Notes under the pieces: model-generated
What the model was told of the DNA's origin: nothing
Database searches by the model: none
Seen by the model: only the letters and a program-made list of their open reading frames with translations
From: an uncultured Fidelibacterota bacterium
GTDB lineage: Bacteria > Marinisomatota > Marinisomatia > Marinisomatales > UBA1611
Direction: 5' to 3'
Assembly: GCA_913045415.1 (NCBI GenBank)
Contig: CAJWPW010000058.1
Span: 1-6,887 of the forward strand
Length of the DNA stretch: 6,887 nt
Shown here: in pieces, positions 1 to 6,345 of the stretch
How the letters are laid out: every line of letters starts with the position of its first letter
How positions within the stretch are numbered: position 1 is the stretch's first letter
Translations under genes and position numbers: made by a program

Positions 1-102
1 CCACCAGATCCAATTTCCATGTTGATTATGGCGTTTCCACTCATTTTACTTTATGAGTTAAGTATTGGTGTTTCGTGGATGGTTACTCGCAATAAAACTT
101 GA
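1..102 (+). CDS. tatC: Sec-independent (Tat) protein translocase subunit TatC, C-terminal end only
   Basis: This is the last 33 codons of a gene that begins before the window; it ends at TGA 100-102. The frame reads PPDPISMLIMAFPLILLYEL and then about 13 more residues. The PPD-x-IS start and the P-L-x-LLYELSI run are the hallmark of the last transmembrane helix of TatC, where the family has a P-P-D-x-x-S-Q type loop followed by a helix with P and an (L/F)YE motif. TatC is the multi-spanning membrane protein that recognises twin-arginine signal peptides and exports folded proteins together with TatA/B. The short tail after the helix is positively charged (R, K), as expected for a cytoplasmic C-terminus. 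It is the same strand as the following operon, but 115 bases separate them, so co-transcription is possible but unproven. Confidence 0.82.
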   Translation, partial: PPDPISMLIMAFPLILLYELSIGVSWMVTRNKT

Positions 103-217
103 TTATACTAAATCATCATAGATTAATTAAACCTATGCATATAGAAAAAAGGAAAATATTTTATCCATTAGGATTTCCGAAAGGTTCTCCAAATTCTTCA
201 GTAATTTTATCACCATC

Positions 218-1207
218 ATGCATAAAGATTTGATAACATTAAAAAAGATCACTGCGCCAATACTTGATGATATAAAGATTTTCCAACAGGAGTTTGAAAA
301 TGCCTTGAAGTCAGAAGTGCGTCTCATCAATTCTATTTCCAAATATATGATTCGGAATCGTGGGAAAAATATTCGACCTATACTGACAATCTTATCTGCT
401 AGATTGTGTGGAGAACCGACCTTCAATAGTTATAGAGCTGCTGCCATGATGGAACTACTCCACATTGCAACATTAATCCACGATGATGTGGTGGATGATG
501 CGACCCTTCGTCGTGGAAGGCCGTCTATAAACCAAGTTTGGAAAAATAAGATATCTGTTTTGATGGGTGATTATATTTTAAGTAAAGCACTCATTAATAT
601 GATTGGTATTAAAGATTTTGATGCCCTCGAGCAAATTTCCAATACGGCTGAAAAATTGAGTGCAGGTGAAATTCTGCAAATTGAAAAAAGTATCACAAAA
701 TCAATGACAGAAGACGTTTATTTTGATATGATTAACCAGAAGACCGCTTCCTTGATTGCAACCAGTTGTGAGTTGGGGGCAATCACAACATCAAAAACAG
801 ATCGAGACAGGAAAGCTACTTTTGATTTTGGGGAAAACCTTGGTATGGCTTTTCAGATTAAAGATGACCTTTTTGATTTATTAGGAAAAGAAGCAGATAC
901 TGGGAAAAATAGCGGAGGAGATGTGAAGAAAAACTTGATGACACTTCCTTTAATATTCTCTTATTCCCAGATGACAAAATCTGAAAATCGACAGTTGAAA
1001 AAATTAATGAGTGCAAAAAAGAAAACTAAAAAGATTCTGACAGATATTCGCGGTATGATTGATGAATCAGGTGGATTCGAGTATTCAAGAAAGAAATTAG
1101 ATGATTTTTCAAATAAAGCCTTGGACGCTATTTCGATTTACCCTAACACGCCTATAAAACAATCCTTATCTGATCTCGTCGCATTTAACGCACTCCGGGT
1201 CAAATAA
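218..1207 (+). CDS. ispB: Polyprenyl diphosphate synthase (trans-isoprenyl chain elongation, IspB/HepT type)
   Basis: A 329-residue protein of normal length for the all-trans prenyltransferase family, which adds isopentenyl diphosphate units to an allylic primer. The first aspartate-rich motif is HDDVVDDATLRRG (Asp89, Asp90, Asp93), and the second is IKDDLFD (Asp216, Asp217, Asp220); together they bind the Mg-diphosphates. The GKNIRP stretch (49-54) and the GK-x2-GGD-x3-N-x3-LPL region (229-245) are also typical. Five residues before the first motif sits the small Ala84, not a bulky aromatic; family knowledge links this to medium or long chains, so the product is probably the C35-C45 side chain of menaquinone or another quinone. 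Chain length cannot be fixed from sequence. ATG 218 is the first standard start after an in-frame stop at 128-130, and no Shine-Dalgarno sequence precedes it. It is the first gene of the tight block, ending 4 bases before the next gene. Confidence 0.9.
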   Translation: MHKDLITLKKITAPILDDIKIFQQEFENALKSEVRLINSISKYMIRNRGKNIRPILTILSARLCGEPTFNSYRAAAMMELLHIATLIHDDVVDDATLRRGRPSINQVWKNKISVLMGDYILSKALINMIGIKDFDALEQISNTAEKLSAGEILQIEKSITKSMTEDVYFDMINQKTASLIATSCELGAITTSKTDRDRKATFDFGENLGMAFQIKDDLFDLLGKEADTGKNSGGDVKKNLMTLPLIFSYSQMTKSENRQLKKLMSAKKKTKKILTDIRGMIDESGGFEYSRKKLDDFSNKALDAISIYPNTPIKQSLSDLVAFNALRVK

Positions 1208-1211
1208 AGCC

Positions 1212-2198
1212 ATGTCCTTCGATCAGAAAATTCTGATCATCCGGTTCAGTTCAATTGGAGATATTGTACTTACTACATCTCCATTGAAAACGATCCGTAA
1301 TTCGTTCCCGAATGCACAAATCAATTATTTAACGCTGGAACACTTTGCACCTCTTTTAGAATTTCATCCTGATATAGACAGACTCATCCCACTTAGTAAA
1401 AATATGACAGGTACGAATCTTTGGGAATTTAGTGATTACATTCGAAAACAGAATTATTCAACCATATTTGATCTTCATAATTCCCTTCGTTCAAATATTA
1501 TTACTTTCAGAACGACAAGGCCAGTTCTACAATTGAAAAAACCAAGGTGGAATCGTTTCATGTTATTTCAATTTCACCAAAATATATTTGCCGATGATTT
1601 CTCCACTAGAAAAATGTATCACGAACATTTAGGAGGAATCTGGCAGAAAGGCGATGAGATTCCAAACACATCTTTAAAGGTCACAAACCATGAAAAAAAT
1701 GAAGCATTAAAATTTGTGGGAGAAGATTCTTATATCACACTGATTCCCGGTGCAGCTTGGGGTCAAAAACAATGGTCATCTGAGAAATATATTGAATTGA
1801 TCCAGAATATTAAAATGTCAGTCGTTTTACTTGGAGAGAAGAAAGATAAGATATGTTTCCAAATTGCAAATAAAGTACCATCTGTCATCAATTTGGCTGG
1901 CAAAACATCTTTGCGACAGGCATTGGCTATTTTATCAAATTCTACACACGTAATAGGGAGTGATACTGGATTGACCCATGCTGCGGAAGCGCTTCGTATT
2001 CCTGTGTCTATGATCCTAGGACCCACGTCCAAAGAAACAGGTGCTGGTGTTCATTTAGAAAATTCCCGGAATATTGAAACGAATCTTTGGTGCCGGCCTT
2101 GTTCTCAAAACGGTAAACGGCCCTGTTATCGGAAAAATCAAGTGTGTATGGATTCCATATCGGTCGCTGATGTTATTCAATCAGTGCCCTCGTTATAA
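1212..2198 (+). CDS. GT9-family glycosyltransferase, ADP-heptose:LPS heptosyltransferase-like (WaaF/WaaC type)
   Basis: A 328-residue protein with the two-Rossmann (GT-B) layout of glycosyltransferase family 9. The N-terminal domain starts ILIIRFSSIGDIVLTTS, with Arg11, Ser13-Ser14, Gly16 and Asp17 in the usual family pattern and an FDLHN stretch at 86-90. The C-terminal domain shows PGAAWGQKQWS at 179-189, where the family has P-G-A-x-(W/Y)-x-x-K-x-W, then IGSDTGLTHAAEAL at 248-261, the nucleotide-sugar binding loop. The tail has four cysteines (294, 297, 305, 312) spaced as in WaaF-like proteins, ending CMDSI. In that family it transfers L-glycero-D-manno-heptose to Kdo or to the first heptose of the LPS inner core on the cytoplasmic face. 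Its position directly upstream of waaA supports an LPS core role. The exact donor and acceptor are not determined. A near-perfect inverted repeat lies just inside the start. No Shine-Dalgarno sequence is evident. Confidence 0.85.
   Translation: MSFDQKILIIRFSSIGDIVLTTSPLKTIRNSFPNAQINYLTLEHFAPLLEFHPDIDRLIPLSKNMTGTNLWEFSDYIRKQNYSTIFDLHNSLRSNIITFRTTRPVLQLKKPRWNRFMLFQFHQNIFADDFSTRKMYHEHLGGIWQKGDEIPNTSLKVTNHEKNEALKFVGEDSYITLIPGAAWGQKQWSSEKYIELIQNIKMSVVLLGEKKDKICFQIANKVPSVINLAGKTSLRQALAILSNSTHVIGSDTGLTHAAEALRIPVSMILGPTSKETGAGVHLENSRNIETNLWCRPCSQNGKRPCYRKNQVCMDSISVADVIQSVPSL
1221..1238. repeat. Near-perfect inverted repeat just inside the GT9 gene
   Basis: GATCAGAAAATTCTGATC has two 8-base arms (GATCAGAA and TTCTGATC) around a central AA. 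It starts 10 bases into the coding sequence. As RNA it could form a 7-pair stem with a four-base loop close to the initiation codon at 1212; as DNA it resembles a dyad operator. It is also ordinary coding sequence for F-D-Q-K-I-L-I-I, so it may be chance. Only one copy was seen in the window. Confidence 0.5.
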
Positions 2199-2201
2199 AA
2201 A

Positions 2202-3485
2202 ATGAAGCTGATTTGGTTTATTAGTTATAATTTTATTTTTTATCCATTAATTTTTGTTATTGGGTCGATTCTTTCTCTTTTTAACTCAAAATTTAGACAA
2301 GGAGTTGTTGGAAGATTTCGTTCCCAATCAGAGTTAAAAAAATTCTTTAAGTCAATATCTACTACCACAGATATATATTGGTTTCATGCAGCAAGCTTGG
2401 GAGAATTCTATCAAGTGAAGCCTGTATTGGAAGGATTAAAGAATGTTGAACCGGAGTGTGTAGCTGTGGTGAGTTTTTCATCGCCATCGGGATATGATAA
2501 TGCCAAGAGTGATGATATTGATCTCCGAATCTATATGCCGTTTGATTTTTTATGGAGTGTCAGGAGAGCATTGAAAATCACACGACCCAAAAAGGTAATA
2601 TTTGCATCCTATGACATTTGGCCTAATATGGTGTGGATCGCTGAAAAAAGAAACATCCATACTAATATTTTTGCTGCACGGTTAAAAGAAGGATCCCTAA
2701 AACTTAAATCAGGATTTTTTTCTTTTCATAAATCAGTTTATCAATCTATATCAACAATTTATACAGTTGCAGAAAAAGATTATAAAAATATGCAGTTAAT
2801 TATAGGTGATTCAAACATACCAGTTTTACGAGCCTTAGGAAATCCCCGGTACGATATGGTAATGAAAACTGCTGATGAATTCACAAAAGAACACCAGCTA
2901 TCAGTTTTATCCCGAAATAATAGGATCATTATCGGTAGTTCACACAAGGAAGATGATGAATTTCTGATTCCAGTATTGAGTAAAATGATGAATACGCATC
3001 CGGATTTAAAGATATTGTATGCACCGCACGAACCATCCAAGTCTGAGATCAAACGCATTCAATCCGCTTTCTCAGAATTTGGATTAGAGTCATCTGTATT
3101 TGGAAGAAAGAAAACTTTGGAATTGCCAGAAGACAACGTGGTGGTGTTAAGCGTTGTGGGTGTTCTTTCTAAACTCTATTGGCAAGGAAAGATCTCCTAT
3201 GTTGGCGGTGGTTTTTCCACGGGAATCCATAATGTAATGGAACCAGCAATTGCAAGATTACCAGTGATTTTTGGTCCAAATTATCATCATGCCCATGAAG
3301 CAGAAGAACTCTTGGATAATGGAGGTGGATTTTGCATTCAAAAGAAAGATGAGTTTCAATCCGTTCTGGAAAGATTGGTCACCGATGAAGATCATTTCTT
3401 GAAGGCCAGTTATGCAGCAACAAATGTGATTCATCAAAACTTGGGTTCATCCACCCGGATAATTCGGAGCTTGATCCGTGACTAA
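2202..3485 (+). CDS. waaA: 3-deoxy-D-manno-octulosonic acid (Kdo) transferase
   Basis: A 427-residue protein, normal length for WaaA/KdtA (glycosyltransferase family 30), which transfers Kdo from CMP-Kdo to lipid A precursor at the inner membrane. Residues 3-27 form one hydrophobic N-terminal anchor, as expected. Then come WFHAASLGEF (60-69), where Glu68 matches the catalytic general base of the family, SFSSPSGYD (91-99), the IWPN motif (139-142), LGNPRYD (212-218), GSSHKEDDE (245-253), the VGGGFSTGIHNVMEPA segment (334-349) and FGPNYHHAHEAEELL (357-371). The segment with HN and EP binds the CMP-sugar. One variation is APHEP at 274-278, where enterobacterial enzymes have PRHPE; I recall the APHE form from Bacteroidetes-like homologues. 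It begins 3 bases after the GT9 gene and its last 8 bases overlap the following ABC gene. Mono- or bifunctional Kdo addition cannot be predicted. Confidence 0.92.
   Translation: MKLIWFISYNFIFYPLIFVIGSILSLFNSKFRQGVVGRFRSQSELKKFFKSISTTTDIYWFHAASLGEFYQVKPVLEGLKNVEPECVAVVSFSSPSGYDNAKSDDIDLRIYMPFDFLWSVRRALKITRPKKVIFASYDIWPNMVWIAEKRNIHTNIFAARLKEGSLKLKSGFFSFHKSVYQSISTIYTVAEKDYKNMQLIIGDSNIPVLRALGNPRYDMVMKTADEFTKEHQLSVLSRNNRIIIGSSHKEDDEFLIPVLSKMMNTHPDLKILYAPHEPSKSEIKRIQSAFSEFGLESSVFGRKKTLELPEDNVVVLSVVGVLSKLYWQGKISYVGGGFSTGIHNVMEPAIARLPVIFGPNYHHAHEAEELLDNGGGFCIQKKDEFQSVLERLVTDEDHFLKASYAATNVIHQNLGSSTRIIRSLIRD
3466..3469 (+). promoter_or_regulatory. Probable ribosome binding site for the ABC ATPase gene
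   Basis: GGAG lies 8 bases before GTG 3478, inside the end of waaA. It is the only clear Shine-Dalgarno-like sequence I saw before any start in the window and it supports the GTG start, which is also the first possible one because an in-frame TGA sits at 3472-3474. Confidence 0.45.
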
Positions 3486-4803
3486 TCTCAAGTTTGCAAT
3501 TCAATTTGATAAATTCCAGGAGATTGCTGAACGATTTACATTTTTACCTGGAATCAATATAGTTTATGGAGCTAGTGGTGTCGGGAAAAGTTTTTTTCTT
3601 TCCTGTCTGGAAGGAGAATCACTAAACCAGTTTTATAATTTTCGAATAGTTCAAAAAAATACGACATTTATATATCATAGGATTTTCCAGAATCCGGATA
3701 ATCAGATCATTGGGAGGTCTGTGAGAGGAGAATTGTCTTTTAGCGGTGAATGTAAAGGCAAACCAGTTTCTGAATTACAAATGATAATCGAATCTGGATT
3801 AGACCAATTACCAGATACAATCGATTCTTATATGAATCCCGGGTTATTATCAGGTGGTGAAAAAGAATTATTGAATCTCACCACAGCGATGCAGTCATCT
3901 CCGGATATATTGATTATAGATGATGGATTATCTTTTTTGTCATCAGAAAATAAATTGATTGCTGTGAACTGGTTAAGGGCATGGGCAAACAATACGAAGT
4001 CAATCGTAGTTTGGGCAACATCCGAAAAGAACGATTTAGAATTTGGTGATACCAATTGGGTGCTCGATTTAGACTCATTTAAAAAAATAGATTACGTTAA
4101 ACCGGAGCATTATGATTCAATCAATATTCCAGAAGGCTCCCTGTCGCTTAAATGGACTGATGTGTCCTTTAAATATGATAATTCCAGAAATATTTACTCA
4201 GATCTTTCTTTGTCATTGGATGATTGTCGATCTGTAGGTCTTCTCGGTAGTAATGGATCTGGAAAAACTACTTTTGCTGGTTTATGTTTCGGATATTTAA
4301 AGCCCCAAAAGGGGCAGGTTGGTTTATCCATTAATGGCATAGTTGATCTGAAAATCGGCTATGTTGATCAATTCCCTGAGCACTTGATACAATTAAAGAC
4401 ACCAGCAGAATTTTTAGATATGATTACCCAGAATGGGATATTTGATCCGCACTTGGAACAGACATTTAAAAATAGATTGTTGCGCTTTGGAATACAATGG
4501 AAGACAGTAAAAACTTTACAAGGCATAAAACTTCCCTGGGCAGTATTAAGAACAATTATGGTTGTTATTTTAGCCCACTGCAAATTTGATGTACTCATTT
4601 TAGATGAACCTACCTTTGGACTGGGCTGGGACCAACGTGTAATTTTGCGGTCCTTTTTACGAGAATGTATGACAAAAATGCATTTTGTTATTGTCTCGCA
4701 TGATCAGACCTTTATTCGATCCATTTGTGATAAAATCATCGATTTAGATACGAAAACAATTAAGAATACTCAAGTTGGAAAAGAAGAAAAAACCAAACCT
4801 TAA
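3478..4803 (+). CDS. Tandem ABC transporter ATPase, ECF/CbiO-like, two asymmetric nucleotide-binding domains
   Basis: A 441-residue soluble protein with two ABC ATPase domains and no membrane segment. Domain 1 (about 1-205): Walker A GASGVGKS (31-38), Q-loop FQNPDNQIIG (70-79), signature LSGGE (124-128), Walker B ILIIDDG (144-150). Domain 2 (about 220-430): Walker A GSNGSGKT (257-264), Q-loop VDQFPEHLI (296-304), Walker B LILDEPT (373-379), switch histidine SHD (407-409). The FQNPDNQ loop with the following V-x-x-E-L-x-F is typical of the EcfA/CbiO group, which powers uptake of vitamins or metals through EcfT and a substrate-binding S protein. Domain 1 lacks the catalytic Glu (Asp149) and switch His (Ser182 by alignment); domain 2 has LPWAV (352-356) in place of LSGGQ. 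GTG is the first available start. It overlaps waaA by 8 bases and the next gene by 29. No EcfT or S gene is here and the substrate is unknown. Confidence 0.85.
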   Translation: MTNLKFAIQFDKFQEIAERFTFLPGINIVYGASGVGKSFFLSCLEGESLNQFYNFRIVQKNTTFIYHRIFQNPDNQIIGRSVRGELSFSGECKGKPVSELQMIIESGLDQLPDTIDSYMNPGLLSGGEKELLNLTTAMQSSPDILIIDDGLSFLSSENKLIAVNWLRAWANNTKSIVVWATSEKNDLEFGDTNWVLDLDSFKKIDYVKPEHYDSINIPEGSLSLKWTDVSFKYDNSRNIYSDLSLSLDDCRSVGLLGSNGSGKTTFAGLCFGYLKPQKGQVGLSINGIVDLKIGYVDQFPEHLIQLKTPAEFLDMITQNGIFDPHLEQTFKNRLLRFGIQWKTVKTLQGIKLPWAVLRTIMVVILAHCKFDVLILDEPTFGLGWDQRVILRSFLRECMTKMHFVIVSHDQTFIRSICDKIIDLDTKTIKNTQVGKEEKTKP

Positions 4804-5377
4804 AGAACGAATTATCAACGACCCAACTCGGGTTTTGACTCTCGCTAACTTTATCAGTATGCTTCGGGCATTGTCTGCTATCCCTATTATTTATACAATG
4901 GCCAGACCGGGATGGGAATGGCTCACGGCTGTTTTAATCTTATTGGCAGTTTTGTCTGATGCATTGGATGGCTATTTTGCACGGCGTGCACATGAAGTAA
5001 CTTATTTTGGGAGATGGTTGGATCCACTGGCCGATTTTGTTGTTATCATTGCTATTGTTCTTTATTTAGTCCTCTCCGAAATATTTCCAGTATGGTTCTT
5101 TGCATTTTATTTAAGCAGACATGTTATCATTGCATCACTGTCTTTGTATTGCATCAATTATAATTACATGATTCTCGAATCTAACTGGTGGGGCAAATGG
5201 GCTACAGGTATTACCACATTGGGTGTATTTCTTCATATTTTTGATTTTCAGGCATTGCCCTGGCTTAAATTAGGTTCCCTTTATGTAGCTACCGTATTGC
5301 TTGTCATCAGTGGCGTTCAATATTTAAAACAATTTTTTATCGCCATTAAAACGAACCGTGTTAAACAAACTTTTTAA
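4775..5377 (+). CDS. CDP-alcohol phosphatidyltransferase family membrane enzyme (PgsA-like)
   Basis: A 200-residue membrane protein with the complete CDP-alcohol phosphatidyltransferase signature: D62-x2-D65-G-x2-A-R-x8-G79-x3-D83-x3-D87. The four aspartates bind the metal and CDP-diacylglycerol in this family, which transfers a phosphatidyl group to an alcohol such as glycerol 3-phosphate, inositol or serine. About five or six hydrophobic segments are visible (roughly 22-42, 49-62, 88-101, 103-128, 143-160, 166-185). LANFISMLRALSAIPII near the start resembles the PgsA N-terminus. Departures from classical PgsA are LADF instead of LADK after the last Asp, and RH (115-116) where PgsA usually has RE, so the alcohol substrate is uncertain. 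The start is unsettled: TTG 4775 is the first standard start after an in-frame TAG at 4745-4747 and gives a lysine-rich leader overlapping the ABC gene by 29 bases. TTG 4835 (residue 21) would avoid the overlap and match the usual short N-terminus. Confidence 0.83.
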   Translation: MEKKKKPNLKERIINDPTRVLTLANFISMLRALSAIPIIYTMARPGWEWLTAVLILLAVLSDALDGYFARRAHEVTYFGRWLDPLADFVVIIAIVLYLVLSEIFPVWFFAFYLSRHVIIASLSLYCINYNYMILESNWWGKWATGITTLGVFLHIFDFQALPWLKLGSLYVATVLLVISGVQYLKQFFIAIKTNRVKQTF

Positions 5378-6248
5378 GGCGCTTTCACGTTCACGATCCA
5401 CTATCGCTGATGCTTTTAAATCATTGGCAGGAAAGCGAATCACACCAGAATCTCTGGAATCGTTGGAAGAACAACTATTAGGAGCCGATTTGGGCTTTGA
5501 AACGGTGGAATCCATCATGGATGTGGTAGAGCGCCATTCCAAATCTAATTTTATTGAAAAAGTGGGTGACCATTTAGTGTCTCTCTTGCCTGAATCATTC
5601 AATCCAGTTCCATTCCAAGTGCCAACAATTCTTATGGTGGTTGGCGTGAATGGATCAGGGAAAACAACTACTGCCGCAAAACTAGCACAAGTATATAAAA
5701 AGATAGGCCAAACTGTGACTCTTATCGCAGCAGATACTTACAGAGCCGCTGCAGTTGATCAATTAAAAATATGGGGAAACCGTGTCGGGTGTCATTTGGT
5801 TTGCAATGATAAAACATCTGAACCAACATCTATCCTGTTTGACGGGCTTGTTTCTGCAAAATCTAATAATAGTAATGTTATTATTGTTGATACAGCCGGT
5901 AGACTTCATACCTATTCAAATCTCATGGAAGAATTGGCAAAAATGTATCGGGTTGTTGAGAATCGATTTCCTGAATTTGACATCAAATCCCTTATTATTA
6001 TGGACGCAAGTCTGGGGCAGAATTCAGTAATTCAAGCAAAGGAATTTGGGAAACATGTTAAACTGGATGGTGCTATTCTCACTAAACTGGATGGAACAGC
6101 CAGAGGAGGTATTGTTTTTCCACTATTTCAAGAATTGAAGATCCCAGTTCAATTTATTGGTATAGGCGAAGATCTTGGTGATTTAGAATCCTTTGATCCA
6201 AAAAATTATGTGGATGGATTGTTGGGAATAAATCATGACGATGGGTGA
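5358..6248 (+). CDS. ftsY: Signal recognition particle receptor FtsY (SRP GTPase)
   Basis: A 296-residue protein consisting of only the N and G domains. The N-terminal helical bundle (about 1-80) contains LEEQLLGADLGFETV. The GTPase motifs are G1 GVNGSGKTTT (96-105), G2 DTYRAAAVDQL (126-136), G3 DTAGRL (178-183), G4 TKLDGTARGG (242-251) and the closing GIGEDLGDLESFD (268-280). HTYSNLMEEL (184-193) and the YVDGLLG ending separate it from Ffh, and the methionine-rich M domain of Ffh is absent. FtsY docks SRP-ribosome complexes at the membrane and hands nascent membrane proteins to SecYEG. The acidic A domain of enterobacterial FtsY is missing, as in many other bacteria. SEPTS (154-158) replaces the usual (A/S)DPA-type stretch. 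GTG 5358 is the only standard start between the in-frame TAA at 5325-5327 and the conserved N domain. It overlaps the previous gene by 20 bases and has no visible Shine-Dalgarno, suggesting translational coupling. Confidence 0.94.
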   Translation: MLNKLFKALSRSRSTIADAFKSLAGKRITPESLESLEEQLLGADLGFETVESIMDVVERHSKSNFIEKVGDHLVSLLPESFNPVPFQVPTILMVVGVNGSGKTTTAAKLAQVYKKIGQTVTLIAADTYRAAAVDQLKIWGNRVGCHLVCNDKTSEPTSILFDGLVSAKSNNSNVIIVDTAGRLHTYSNLMEELAKMYRVVENRFPEFDIKSLIIMDASLGQNSVIQAKEFGKHVKLDGAILTKLDGTARGGIVFPLFQELKIPVQFIGIGEDLGDLESFDPKNYVDGLLGINHDDG

Positions 6249-6263
6249 TTTGTTCATTCCCAA
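6222..6263. repeat. Long imperfect inverted repeat across the ftsY stop codon; possible transcript-end or processing hairpin
   Basis: The arms TTGGGAAT (6222-6229) and ATTCCCAA (6256-6263) pair over 8 bases. Inside them AAATCA (6230-6235) pairs with TGATTT (6246-6251), leaving a 4-base bulge (GTTC, 6252-6255) and a 10-base loop. That gives 14 pairs, with the ftsY stop TGA (6246-6248) in the inner right arm. No run of T follows on the + strand (AAAGTTCT), so it does not qualify as a standard intrinsic terminator. It could still stabilise the operon 3' end or act with a termination factor. Confidence 0.5.
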
Positions 6264-6345
6264 AAGTTCTAATTATCCGATCATCCAGTCCTCCACTTAC
6301 CCATCCACTTTTTCACCAATATACCTGTAAATTCCCGCCCTTATT

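Noticed and set aside
99..127. Possible promoter TTGATT ... ATTAAT in the tatC-ispB gap
   Set aside because: Both boxes match a sigma-70 type consensus poorly and AT-rich gaps yield such matches by chance. A 5-base TGATT/AATCA inverted repeat in the same place is too weak for a terminator.
133..426. 97-residue open frame on the - strand over the start of the polyprenyl synthase gene
   Set aside because: It lies opposite a clear conserved gene, has no recognisable motif and is a low-complexity shadow of AT-rich coding sequence.
4302..4315. GCCCC-AAAA-GGGGC hairpin inside the ABC ATPase gene
   Set aside because: It has only 5 pairs, no following T-run and sits in domain 2 at a position where the family commonly has P-x-x-G; ordinary coding explains it.
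5865..5885. AATAATA/TATTATT inverted repeat in ftsY
   Set aside because: It is low-complexity AT sequence encoding a variable linker before the G3 motif.
5782..6030. 82-residue + strand frame inside ftsY
   Set aside because: It is an alternate frame of the G domain; the real frame carries all the GTPase motifs.
6264..6345. Pyrimidine-rich gap before rimO with TCCACTT twice, considered as a regulatory repeat or leader element
   Set aside because: The repeat is only 7 bases and I see no conserved riboswitch-like structure, hairpin or convincing promoter.
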